Assembly: GCF_009807035.1 (NCBI RefSeq)
Contig: NZ_WUBI01000006.1
Coordinates: 94,012-158,011 of the forward strand
Direction of reading: 5' to 3'
Length of the DNA: 64,000 nt
From: Paenibacillus dendrobii
GTDB lineage: Bacteria; Bacillota; Bacilli; Paenibacillales; Paenibacillaceae
The stretch's first letter is position 1; each line of letters starts with the position of its first letter. The position numbers and the translations under genes were made by a program. Under the pieces are notes generated by a model. That model saw only the letters and a list, made by a program, of their open reading frames with translations, made no database searches and was not told the DNA's origin. Shown one piece after another: positions 36,580-44,855 of this stretch.

Positions 36580-37421
36580 AGAAAATCGGCTTTATCGATT
36601 ACTATCTGGATGAATGGCATGCCAATCAATACCCCGGATGGATTCGAAATGCCACAGGCGGCGAGATGGAAGTCGCCTTTGCGTATGCCATAAAGGATGC
36701 CGAGCACGGGCTGAGCAATCGGGAATGGTGCGCGAAGCATGGCGTGACGTGGTGTGAAACGGTGGAAGACGTGATCGCTGAGAGCGATGTTCTGATCGTG
36801 CTGTCGCCCGACAACCCAGAGCAGCACGAGATGCTGGCCGAGCTGCCGCTGGCATCGGGGAAGCCGACCTACATCGATAAGACGTTTGCCCCGGACCGGG
36901 CAGCGGCATTGCGTTTATTCGAGCGAGCCGCGAAGTATCAGACCCCGCTCTATTCCTCATCCGCGCTGCGGTATGCCGCGGAATATGAGGAAGTTGAACG
37001 TGCAGGGATCAAGGTCATCTCAAGCTTAGGACCGGGTTCGTTTGAAAATTACTCGATTCATCAGATCGAGCCGATCATTGCCCTGATGGGTACGGACGCG
37101 AAGCGCGTTATGTTCGTCGGCACGGAGGCTGCGCCAGCCCTTCTGATCGAGTTCGGGGGTGGACGGCAGGCAACGATCCAGCAGCCGGGACACGGCTGTC
37201 CGTTCATGATGGCCGTCAACTACGACTCGGGAGCCTGCCGCGTCGTGCAGCCGGCATCGGATTACTTCCAGAGCTTCATACGTGATCTGGTGGCGTTTTT
37301 CGAGACTGGCCAAGTGACCGTGCCCTCAGCCGAGACGATTACCACGATGACGATCATCGAAAACGGACTTATCGCCGCCAAGCAGCCTTATCAGTGGATG
37401 GAGCTGCCGGAGAGTGGATAA
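36576..37421 (+). CDS. Gfo/Idh/MocA-like Rossmann protein
   Basis: 281-residue relative of the preceding dehydrogenase: IGFIDYYLDEWHANQYPGW in place of the glycine loop, VLIVLSPDNPEQHEMLAELP, and TYIDKTFAP, where a DK pair stands at the usual EKP position. The dinucleotide loop is not canonical, so it may be a cofactor-independent or partner subunit. Translation is coupled to the upstream gene. Same operon and presumably the same carbohydrate pathway. Confidence 0.75.
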   Translation: MKKIGFIDYYLDEWHANQYPGWIRNATGGEMEVAFAYAIKDAEHGLSNREWCAKHGVTWCETVEDVIAESDVLIVLSPDNPEQHEMLAELPLASGKPTYIDKTFAPDRAAALRLFERAAKYQTPLYSSSALRYAAEYEEVERAGIKVISSLGPGSFENYSIHQIEPIIALMGTDAKRVMFVGTEAAPALLIEFGGGRQATIQQPGHGCPFMMAVNYDSGACRVVQPASDYFQSFIRDLVAFFETGQVTVPSAETITTMTIIENGLIAAKQPYQWMELPESG

Positions 37422-37489
37422 GAGGCCATAATCGCCTGGGAGTTGATGAGAATACCATCGGATGCCGATATAAAACCAGAGGAGGTGGC

Positions 37490-37669
37490 ATGATGGATAT
37501 TGCAGCGTTGTCTACCAAGATGAGCCAGGCGGCATTGTCTCAGCAAGTAAGCGTGTCGGTGCTCCGTTTGGCCAAGGGCCAGGCGGAACTTCAGGGGCAG
37601 AATCTGATCAAGATGATGGAAAAGAGCTTGGATCCCAACTTGGGAAAGCAAATTGATATTTCGGTGTGA
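37490..37669 (+). CDS. YjfB-family small protein
   Basis: 59 residues, MMDIAALSTKMSQAALSQQV ... QNLIKMMEKS, the pattern of the YjfB family found in motile and sporulating Bacillota. Excellent GAGGAGGTG before ATG 37490 (37493 also possible). Function of the family is unknown. A bidirectional terminator follows. Confidence 0.8.
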   Translation: MMDIAALSTKMSQAALSQQVSVSVLRLAKGQAELQGQNLIKMMEKSLDPNLGKQIDISV

Positions 37670-37713
37670 CCTTAACGTAATGAATGGAACTGATTTTACC
37701 TAAAGTTCAACCG

Positions 37714-37745
37714 AAAAAAGCCGATTGGGAAACCAATCGGCTTTT
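37714..37745. terminator. bidirectional terminator between yjfB-like and XRE genes
   Basis: AAAAAAGCCGATTGG/CCAATCGGCTTTTT with a GAAA loop; both strands have a T tail. Serves the + gene at 37490 and the - gene at 37767. Confidence 0.92.
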
Positions 37746-37766
37746 TACTATTTGATCTTAACCCGC

Positions 37767-38117
37767 TCACTTATAATTGAAAATTTCCTTTACCACATTC
37801 TTCGCCATCGCGACCTTCTGGGGATTCTGTTGATTGAGCATATAGTTGATCTCCTGAATATCCGCCTGGGTCTCTTCGCTATCCTCCCGATGGGCTTGGA
37901 TGAAAAGCTGCGATATATCCACCTCGAGTGCTTCCGCAATTTTGGCGAGGTTCAATAGAGCGACGTTCTTCTCGCCGCGTTCGATTTGACCGATATATGA
38001 AAAATGAAAGCCGCCCTTTTCGCCGAGGGCTTCCTGCGTGAAGCCTTTTTCCTTCCTCAGCTCGCGGATGCGGGCTCCCACCCGAAGCAGTATGTCCTTA
38101 TCTGTCATCCGTTCCAC
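37767..38117 (-). CDS. XRE-family HTH regulator (module 2)
   Basis: 116 residues, paralog of the regulator at 28763-29110. HTH IRELRKEKGFTQEALGEKGG, then SYIGQIERGEKNVALLNLAK; a short C-terminal dimerisation-type helix ends PQKVAMAKNVVKEIFNY. Divergent from the HEPN-like gene at 38298, as in module 1, with a shared operator-like block at 38115-38139. Likely autorepressor and repressor of the divergent gene. Confidence 0.9.
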   Translation of the reverse strand: MERMTDKDILLRVGARIRELRKEKGFTQEALGEKGGFHFSYIGQIERGEKNVALLNLAKIAEALEVDISQLFIQAHREDSEETQADIQEINYMLNQQNPQKVAMAKNVVKEIFNYK

Positions 38118-38139
38118 ACCTCTCTACTAAAAAGTGTAG
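38115..38139. promoter_or_regulatory. candidate XRE operator, module 2
   Basis: CACACCTCTC ... AAAGTGTAG matches the block at 29114-29138 at most positions and forms an imperfect dyad (ACACCTCT against AAAAGTGT) over the regulator start region. Confidence 0.5.
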
Positions 38140-38297
38140 ATAAAATATGATTCGCTATACACCGTCATCTAAATATCATATATAATATTTATTGATATCA
38201 TTTTGATGTATAATGGTACATATAAGTATTTCCACGATTCGCAAAATCATAACTGCAGCTAAAGGAATCGTTAATAACCCAATGGGAGCTGAAGCAT

Positions 38298-38786
38298 GTG
38301 AATCATTCAACCTCCATCGACGAATGCACAGATACCACGAATAAGCTGTTCACCATCCAGGAACGAATCCCGTTTCAATTCAAAAGCATGATTAAAATGC
38401 AGCATCTCGCACAGATCCACATGAACTCGGCAGCCCGGATGATGCATCCGACCTCCGCTCATGTCTGCATTTTGTTTAGCGACCGTGCTTTGGAGTACAT
38501 GCTTAAGGCAGTATATATGAAGGAGAACCATTGTATGTTTCCGCCGCCTTCGTTTACACTTCAGGAAGTCATTCAGTTAACGGCTCAGGACTCCGTGCCG
38601 GATTTGGATGGGGTGATGTTTATGCATACCATTCATTTTCTGGCCGGCTGCAATGAACTTTCCCTTCTTCCGCACATGCACGTCTCGCAGCTTCAGAAGC
38701 TACTGCACCGGGTGGACGATGTACTGATTCGCTTGTCCACCAGAGTCGCATCCCATCCTTCTGAACAATACCGCTCTATTTTTTAA
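38298..38786 (+). CDS. HEPN-like hypothetical protein (module 2)
   Basis: 162 residues, close paralog of the protein at 29376-29867 (identical core IHMNSA.RMMHPTSAHVCIL and SDRALEYMLKA.YMKEN). GTG 38298 sits in the same leader (GGGAGCTGAAGCATGTG). HEPN-like helical pattern without an obvious RNase motif. Differences are mostly conservative, so both copies appear to be under selection. A terminator follows at 38873. Confidence 0.65.
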   Translation: MNHSTSIDECTDTTNKLFTIQERIPFQFKSMIKMQHLAQIHMNSAARMMHPTSAHVCILFSDRALEYMLKAVYMKENHCMFPPPSFTLQEVIQLTAQDSVPDLDGVMFMHTIHFLAGCNELSLLPHMHVSQLQKLLHRVDDVLIRLSTRVASHPSEQYRSIF

Positions 38787-38872
38787 TGGCATATGTAGAA
38801 ATCATCCATAGAATCTTCCTATAGAATTACAATCCAGAACAAACCGAACGTTAAACCAATAGAACTGCCATT

Positions 38873-38910
38873 AGCTTATTCCAACGAAACGGTTAGGAGT
38901 AAGCTTTTTT
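38873..38910 (+). terminator. Rho-independent terminator
   Basis: AGCTTATTCC/GGAGTAAGCT with a T6 tail, 87 bases after the HEPN-like gene. The rest of 38911-39237 shows no gene or signal. Confidence 0.8.
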
Positions 38911-39237
38911 GCGTTCCTTTTTTCGCCTGAGCAACTAAGGGTTGCGATTGAGCCCGGCGTCAAACAGGAGTCGGCTACAAACTAACTTTTGTTGGTTGAT
39001 GCTGAAAATCATGTACGCTACACTTTGTCTGTTTGGTGAAAACGGGGATTTCAGCCGTGAATTGAGTACGGTCAAGCATACTGATCGATCTTATGGCTTA
39101 AGCAAATAGGGAATATCGGGATATGAAAGAACTCTTTTTACACATTTTACAGGAATGGAATGATTCGGAATGAGCTGGTATGCAAGGAAGATGAATAAGT
39201 GGTTGGCATTAGTCATCGAATCATAATTCTGCCGGAG

Positions 39238-39269
39238 AAAGTCGATCTGAGAAGACCGGCTTTTTTTGC
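39238..39269 (+). terminator. possible Rho-independent terminator
   Basis: AAGTCGATCT ... AGACCGGCTT forms an imperfect stem followed by T7. No obvious gene lies directly upstream. Confidence 0.5.
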
Positions 39270-39379
39270 CGTATGAGCTTCGGTTCTGGATAGGAGAAGG
39301 TGCACCCTGTCATACACTGCAATCGTATCGCAAAGCATGATAGAATAAAATGACTTACGCATGCATTGGAGGCATTCTC

Positions 39380-39895
39380 ATGATTATTGAACTGGGCCAT
39401 TTTGAAGTGAATTCCGGCCAATTGGCCGTAGCAGATCCTTGTTACGAATTGAATACGGAGACCATCATTATGGGAGTCATAGATAACGTATTGAACGGCG
39501 CCTGGGTAGGGCAAGCGGAGAAGGTGGAAGTAAGGGAGTGGGGCGAAGCGTGTTCCAGACTCACGGCCTATCATCATACGGTTGCTGATCAAGATGCAAC
39601 GCTGGAGTGGGTGAAATGTCCGTTTGTGGTTAGGGCGGAGAGCGAACAAGCAGGGATTTTTGACATCACAAAATATCGGCTTCCTGATGCGGGCGCCCCG
39701 GAAAACGGCTCGCATCGCGAGACGGAGTGGTATTACGCCTGCTGCGATATCACGGAAAGCGGGGAAGAAGCGGGTGTGATGGATGGCGGCGTCGTTTCGC
39801 GCACAGGTATGGGAAACGGTTCCTACGGGGTATATATGTCCACGGACGGGCAGAATCAGGTGGTTGGTGTGAAGGTTGTATTTATCAAAAGATAG
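39380..39895 (+). CDS. DUF4241-like hypothetical protein
   Basis: 171 residues starting at ATG 39380, which has GGAGG 7 bases upstream. N-terminal VNSGQLAVADPCYEL and C-terminal GNGSYGVYMSTDGQNQVVGV resemble the DUF4241 pattern (a G-x-(I/L)-x-(A/V)-x-DP start and a GDGSY-type end). No signal peptide. DUF4241 proteins often occur with SMI1-type immunity or toxin-related genes, but none is adjacent here. Family match moderately sure, function unknown. Confidence 0.6.
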   Translation: MIIELGHFEVNSGQLAVADPCYELNTETIIMGVIDNVLNGAWVGQAEKVEVREWGEACSRLTAYHHTVADQDATLEWVKCPFVVRAESEQAGIFDITKYRLPDAGAPENGSHRETEWYYACCDITESGEEAGVMDGGVVSRTGMGNGSYGVYMSTDGQNQVVGVKVVFIKR

Positions 39896-40025
39896 CCCAT
39901 GATATGGATTGGCAAAAGTTAGATCGAAGGGTTGAAAGAAAAAAATCTCATTCATCACATTTCAGCGGCTCAAACCGTGCTATAATAATGTACGCATTAG
40001 ACTACACTGAAAAAGAGATGATCCC

Positions 40026-41420
40026 TTGGGTACGCCAGCGCCTTATTATAGACAAAAAACAAATGTATTTCTTCATAAGTACTTCACCGGAAGTAAGCTT
40101 GATTATAAGCAAATTATCGCGATCATTATTCCGATATTTGTGGATCAAGCTTTTATTATTTTAATGAGTTTGATGAACACGGCGATGATCGCCTCCTCAG
40201 GCGTGGCTGCGGTGAGTGCGGTTAGCATGGTGGATTCGCTGAATATTTTTCTGATTAACGTCTTCATTGCCGTGGCGACAGGGGGTACGGTCATCGTTGC
40301 GCAGTATAAGGGAAGCGGAAATCAGCAGATGGCATCGAAGGCTGCGGGGCAGGCGATTACGGCCGTGGCGGTCTTGTCCGTGCTCTTGTGCGTGACGGTG
40401 ATTGCCTTTCATACGCCCGTGCTGAACCTGCTGTTCGGCAAGGCCGATGCGGATGTATTCCACAACGCCAGGCTGTTCCTGATCGGCAGTTGTATTTCAT
40501 ATCCTTTTATCGCGATTTTTCAAGCAGTCACGGGGGCGCTGAGAGGCGTGGCAGAAACCAAGGCTTGCCTTGGATTGTCGCTGATCATGAACCTGACTTA
40601 TCTGCTTCTGAATATCCTGTTCATTACGGTGCTTGATATGGGCATTATGGGACTCATCATTTCCATGATTACGGCGAGGGTTCTTGGGATGGCCGTGTCG
40701 CTGTTTTACATGATCCGAATGAATCACACGCTGCAGTACCGGATCAAGAATGCGCTGAAAATCGATTTTTCCATCCTGAAAAAGATTATGATCATCGGCG
40801 TTCCCTTTGCGGCGGAGCAAATGTTCTTCAACGGCGGCAAGCTGTTGACGCAAACCTTCATCGTGCAGCTCGGTACGCTGGCGATTACGGTGAATGCCAT
40901 TAGCGGCTCGATATCGCTGCTGTTCCAGATCGGGGGCAGTGCGCTGAGCATCGCGGTAGTGACGGTGGTCGGCCAGTGCATCGGCAATGGCAGCATTCCG
41001 GACGCCAGGAAGTTTATCAAATCATTCATCGGGCTGTCGACGGCCTTCTTCATATTGATCGCGGCGGTGATCCTGCCATTGTTCCCATACATTATCAAGC
41101 TGTTCTCGCCGCCGGCCGAAATCGTTCCAGATATCTTCAAGCTGACGCTGCTGATCACGATTACGCAGCCGATTTTCTGGTCCGTCAGCTTCATCATGCC
41201 TTCGGCATTGAGAGCGGCAGGGGACTCCAACTTTACGTCGGTGACGTCTCTGCTGTCGATGTGGGTGCTGCGCGTCTTTTTGGGCTATTTCCTCGCGATA
41301 ACGTTACAGATGGGAATTATGGGCGTATGGATCGCCATGGTCACTGAATGGGGCGTGCGCGGGCTGATTTTCTGGCTGCGATTCAGGGGAGACAAGTGGT
41401 ATCGGCGGAAGCTGATTTAG
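40026..41420 (+). CDS. MATE-family multidrug efflux transporter
   Basis: About twelve membrane segments in two halves, with the MATE hallmarks IIAIIIPIFVDQAFIILMSL (TM1), NTAMIASSGVAAVSAV and GTVIVAQYKGSGN in the first half and AAEQMFFNGGKLLTQTFIVQ in the second. It exports cationic drugs or metabolites using Na+ or H+. The start is uncertain: TTG 40026 is the only start codon upstream of TM1 in frame, while an ATG at 40063 in another frame (MYFFISTS) hints at a small upstream frameshift. A fragment resembling its C-terminus recurs at 42440-42508. Confidence 0.88.
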   Translation: MGTPAPYYRQKTNVFLHKYFTGSKLDYKQIIAIIIPIFVDQAFIILMSLMNTAMIASSGVAAVSAVSMVDSLNIFLINVFIAVATGGTVIVAQYKGSGNQQMASKAAGQAITAVAVLSVLLCVTVIAFHTPVLNLLFGKADADVFHNARLFLIGSCISYPFIAIFQAVTGALRGVAETKACLGLSLIMNLTYLLLNILFITVLDMGIMGLIISMITARVLGMAVSLFYMIRMNHTLQYRIKNALKIDFSILKKIMIIGVPFAAEQMFFNGGKLLTQTFIVQLGTLAITVNAISGSISLLFQIGGSALSIAVVTVVGQCIGNGSIPDARKFIKSFIGLSTAFFILIAAVILPLFPYIIKLFSPPAEIVPDIFKLTLLITITQPIFWSVSFIMPSALRAAGDSNFTSVTSLLSMWVLRVFLGYFLAITLQMGIMGVWIAMVTEWGVRGLIFWLRFRGDKWYRRKLI

Positions 41421-41568
41421 GTTAATGCAGGAGAATGATCTCATCCTCTCGTATGGATTGTATGGATAGCAACAGCATCATTACTAATGTTCTAGTACAA
41501 GCGCAACGATCATTCTTTTGGTTCAATTTATTTGTCGTTCTTCGAAGGGAAATGGATCTTTTGGAGAA

Positions 41569-41641
41569 TGAAAAAGGGCTTCCTCCTCTTGATGTTTTGG
41601 TGTTACAAATGATCTCTTAAAGTAGGGGGAAGTCCTTTTTC
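41569..41641. terminator. long-loop bidirectional terminator after the MATE gene
   Basis: AAAAAGGGCTTCCTCCT pairs with AGGGGGAAGTCCTTTTT across a loop of about 40 bases, with T and A tracts outside. Confidence 0.6.
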
Positions 41642-41749
41642 GTGTTATGTTCGAATGGACGTTGATGTCCATGGTCGAATGCTATTATTCACCATATCAG
41701 GAAAATTAGTGTACGGTGACTTTCACTACAGAGATCACTAAAAATGTGT

Positions 41750-42244
41750 TTACTGCAATCCTGTATCAGACACCCTTACTTGTACATTGCCTGAAACAGC
41801 TCCACTTTTTGTGGTGAAATCTATGCTGTGACGTCCACTTGTCGCATTATTGACTACGATTGCTGTAGATGAATTTGCCGCAATATCATATGAGTAAGAT
41901 TGACTACCATATTTAACAGTCATCACCATTATTTCGCTTCTTGTATTTGTTGCATATACACGATAAGCAGGGTAACCAACTGGTTGGTCCCAACTATGTC
42001 CAAAGGTGCTCACGGCTTGATCTAATATAACGTAGTTGGAATAAGGTTCTATTGAAGGACCTGTTGAAATTTGAGGGTGTTCTTGTTCGTTACTAGTAGT
42101 ATCTTTTGCAAATACAAGGCTTGAAGTTTTGGTTCCTGAAACTGAGGGGGATTCTGAGGTAGATGCTAAAACTGGCATAGCCATTGCTATTGATGCTACT
42201 AAAGCTAAAGACAAAATCGCAGAAAAAGCCTTTTTTTTCTTCAT
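41750..42244 (-). CDS. secreted hypothetical protein
   Basis: 164 residues from the ATG at 42244, which has AAGGAG upstream; an in-frame start at 42277 is less likely. Signal peptide MKKKKAFSAILSLALVASIA then VLAST. The mature protein is Ser/Thr-rich, then beta-rich (YRVYATNTRSEIMVMTVKYG, SYSYDIAANSSTAIVVNNA). It lies in an insert between the MATE gene and a MATE-like tail fragment. No family recognised. Confidence 0.72.
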   Translation of the reverse strand: MKKKKAFSAILSLALVASIAMAMPVLASTSESPSVSGTKTSSLVFAKDTTSNEQEHPQISTGPSIEPYSNYVILDQAVSTFGHSWDQPVGYPAYRVYATNTRSEIMVMTVKYGSQSYSYDIAANSSTAIVVNNATSGRHSIDFTTKSGAVSGNVQVRVSDTGLQ

Positions 42245-42439
42245 ACAATTATTTCTCCTTTTTTTTTGCTGCGACATCTGGTTCGATGATCTAATATAAT
42301 TAACACCTATAAATAGAAAAAGTTACACTGTGAGTGGAAAAAAATTACATTGTGGAGAAATTTGTTTGGTGCCAATTAAAATACTACTGGTTAAGGAGCT
42401 CCGTATGGAAGAAATCCTCGAGGATTGCCCATACGGTGG

Positions 42440-42508
42440 CTTCTTTGCTGTCGATGTTGGTGCTGCGTGTCTTTTTAGGCTATTTCCTCGCGACAACGTT
42501 GAGCCCGA
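42440..42508 (+). pseudogene. C-terminal fragment of a MATE transporter gene
   Basis: Reads SLLSMLVLRVFLGYFLATTL, closely matching SLLSMWVLRVFLGYFLAITL at 41250-41309, with 5 differences in 59 bases. No start or remainder is present. It shows that DNA now between 41420 and 42440 was inserted next to, or replaced part of, a MATE gene. Confidence 0.75.
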
Positions 42509-42517
42509 ATCTCATCC

Positions 42518-43450
42518 TCATCCTATAATCCCGCGAATTTCGTCCAGGCTCTGGATGTTCTCTTGTTCCATGAAGTTGTGCAGCCCGAGCAGCAGATTCT
42601 CGCCGGCACGCAGGTTCATGAAGTTATACGTTCCGACCTGCACGACCTCCGCGCCGGCCATAATGAATTCGATGATATCCGAGGCTGAGGTAATTCCACC
42701 CATACCCATGACGGGAATCGTTACCTGACGGGCAACCTGATGCACCATGCGCAAAGCAATCGGTTTGATGGCCGGGCCGGATAGTCCGGCATACAGATTC
42801 GAGAAGACGCTCCGGCGCTGATGGATGTCGATTGTCATGCCCGAAAAGGTATTGACCAGAGATACGGCATCCGCGCCTTCCTCCTCGCACATGACCGCCA
42901 TGTCCACGATATTCTCCGCATTCGGCGACAGTTTCACGGCAAGGGGTAGCGAGGTGGCTTGGCGCACTTCACGAATGACTTCCCTGGCAACTTCGGTCTT
43001 GATGCCGAAGGCCATCCCGCCTTCCTTGACGTTAGGACAGGAAATGTTCAGCTCGATCATGTCCACGCCGCGAAGATGTGTATTATGGCGTTCTCCGGTA
43101 TCTTTCGTGATTTTGACTGCGCCCAGAACGTAGTCTTCGATACTGCTTCCGCCCAGATTGGCGATCCGGACCGGTTCGATCGTTTCCCAGAACTTCATCT
43201 CTTCGGCGAGAAAGGCGTCGATGCCCGGATTCTCCAGGCCAACGCTGTTCATCATGCCCCCAGCCGTTTCCCAGATGCGGGTTCCCGTATTGCCCCTACG
43301 TGGATTCAGGGTCAGCCCTTTGCTGACGATGCCCCCGAGCTGATTGATATCGTACAGTCTGGCGTATTCCTGACCGAATCCAAACGTCCCGGATGCCATT
43401 ACGATGGGATTACGAAAAGGTATGCCGGCAATGTTACAGGCTAAGTTCAT
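42518..43450 (-). CDS. pyrD: dihydroorotate dehydrogenase B, catalytic subunit
   Basis: FMN enzyme oxidising dihydroorotate to orotate in pyrimidine synthesis, class 1B (NAD-linked through PyrK). Motifs: PFRNPIVMASGTFGFGQEY, LGGIVSKGLT, NSVGLENPG, the active-site Cys in ELNISCPNVKEGG, VKLSPNAENI, and the FMN phosphate site GMGGITSASD. ATG 43450 with AAAGGAGG 9 bases upstream gives 310 residues. It overlaps pyrK by 17 bases. No other pyr gene is in the window, so the pair stands apart from the main operon. Confidence 0.95.
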   Translation of the reverse strand: MNLACNIAGIPFRNPIVMASGTFGFGQEYARLYDINQLGGIVSKGLTLNPRRGNTGTRIWETAGGMMNSVGLENPGIDAFLAEEMKFWETIEPVRIANLGGSSIEDYVLGAVKITKDTGERHNTHLRGVDMIELNISCPNVKEGGMAFGIKTEVAREVIREVRQATSLPLAVKLSPNAENIVDMAVMCEEEGADAVSLVNTFSGMTIDIHQRRSVFSNLYAGLSGPAIKPIALRMVHQVARQVTIPVMGMGGITSASDIIEFIMAGAEVVQVGTYNFMNLRAGENLLLGLHNFMEQENIQSLDEIRGIIG

Positions 43451-44135
43451 GCCACTCAACCTCCTTTGCCAAAAATACGGGCCCGTCGGTGCACACCTTG
43501 CGATTGCCGTTCTTGTTCATCACCGAACACACGTAACAGGCCCCCACACCGCATGCCATTCGTTTCTCCAGAGATACGTACACCTTCGTCTCCAGTCCCT
43601 CCGCCATGCGCGCCGCTTCCTTCAGCATGCCGAGCGGACCGCAGACGATAGCATAGTCATAATGACTGAAGTTGACTTCCTCAAGAATGCTGCCGCCGAT
43701 CTGCACGGTGAGCTGATTCGCATACGGCGTAAAAGCCTCTGTCAAATACGGCTGCTTCTGAAATCCCAGATAGACGTCGGGTTTGTCCAGCTGCCTGGCG
43801 GCGTACAGCAGAGGAGCAATGCCAATTCCGCCACCAATGAGAGCGATGCGCCCCTTCACCTGCGGAAACCCGTTGCCTAGCGGTCCCGCAAGTTTAATGG
43901 AATCGCCTCCGCGCAGCTCTGCCATCAATCGCGTGCCTTCGCCCGCGATACGGTAAAGGAATTGCATGCGGTCCTGCTCCAGGTTATGTATGCTGATCGG
44001 ACGGGATAGCAGGGGGGCGTCCCGGGAGGTGCGCAGCATGTAGAATTGCCCCATGCGGGCTGCCTGGAAATCGCCAACGACTGTCATGAGGCAGATATTA
44101 TCGTAAATGCGCTCGTTGGAAAGAATCGTATGCAC
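43434..44135 (-). CDS. pyrK: dihydroorotate dehydrogenase B, electron transfer subunit
   Basis: Ferredoxin-reductase-like subunit that passes electrons from PyrD through FAD and a [2Fe-2S] cluster to NAD+. FAD motif LLSRPISIHN, NAD motif IALIGGGIGIAPLLYAARQL, CGPLGML, and C-terminal cluster cysteines in CGVGACYVCSV plus the Cys of RKVCTDGP. 233 residues is slightly shorter than B. subtilis PyrK. AAAGGAG precedes ATG 44135. First gene of the pair; no pyr attenuator is apparent upstream. Confidence 0.94.
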   Translation of the reverse strand: MHTILSNERIYDNICLMTVVGDFQAARMGQFYMLRTSRDAPLLSRPISIHNLEQDRMQFLYRIAGEGTRLMAELRGGDSIKLAGPLGNGFPQVKGRIALIGGGIGIAPLLYAARQLDKPDVYLGFQKQPYLTEAFTPYANQLTVQIGGSILEEVNFSHYDYAIVCGPLGMLKEAARMAEGLETKVYVSLEKRMACGVGACYVCSVMNKNGNRKVCTDGPVFLAKEVEWHELSL

Positions 44136-44443
44136 GGTAGATGCTCCTTTTTTCGAGACTTTGAAAAGTCTGATCCGGCTGTTCTAATGACTCGCAAGTA
44201 TTGCGCGCTTGCGCTCAGAGTCCTCAATCTCTCTCTACTATGACTGTTCTTTGCTATATTCTACCGTGATGCTCATCACAGCCCAGTTCCTATGCAAGTG
44301 CGCGGCGATGGGTTTACAAGGTTTGCTGTTCTGCCTGTGGTTTGTGCGGTGCAGTGGTAAGCGGGGAGATGAAGTAAATGGATCATGAAAGAAACGTAGC
44401 GTTAAACGAGGCGGAGGCTGTGTCATTTATATCATTCCATGTT
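44136..44443. other. pyrK upstream region
   Basis: Holds the pyrK promoter on the minus strand and nothing else that I can support. No tRNA-like fold or clear regulatory repeat is visible. Confidence 0.4.
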
Positions 44444-44650
44444 CTATTTCTTTTTTTTGAAGAAATCGAACTTGATCACATAATCAAAGAGAGAGGTAAT
44501 GACAACAGCTCCGAGTGGAATCATTGCGTATGCCCAAGGGGGATTGTTTGGAGCTTCACCAGGGGGTGCATCAATTAAAATCTCATAAAGGACAAAACAG
44601 TAAATTACGGCCACTATAATACCTGTTACGTTTCTATCTTTTTTGCGCAT
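44444..44650 (-). CDS. small two-TM membrane protein
   Basis: 68 residues: basic N-terminus, TM1 (TGIIVAVIYCFVLYEIL), a Pro-rich outside loop (APPGEAPNNPPWA), TM2 (MIPLGAVVITSLFDYVI) and a lysine tail. GAGGTG lies 8 bases before the ATG. Monocistronic. No family recognised. Confidence 0.7.
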   Translation of the reverse strand: MRKKDRNVTGIIVAVIYCFVLYEILIDAPPGEAPNNPPWAYAMIPLGAVVITSLFDYVIKFDFFKKKK

Positions 44651-44855
44651 AGCTTTTCACCTCATATCCCCTCAAGAAATTCAAACTATTGTATTTTTCT
44701 ACCTAAAAAAATTATAACACGGCGGCGCAACAACAAATGGGAGAGGTTTGACATATCATATAGGAAATGGTTACATATCCATGAAGAGGTTCACTGTAGC
44801 TGCAAATTACATATAAGTCTGGCAAATACACTTAGAAGCAAAAAAGGAGAATATT

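Noticed and set aside
41435..41620. 61-codon ORF after the MATE gene
   Set aside because: Covers the terminator arm at 41569 and has no ribosome site.
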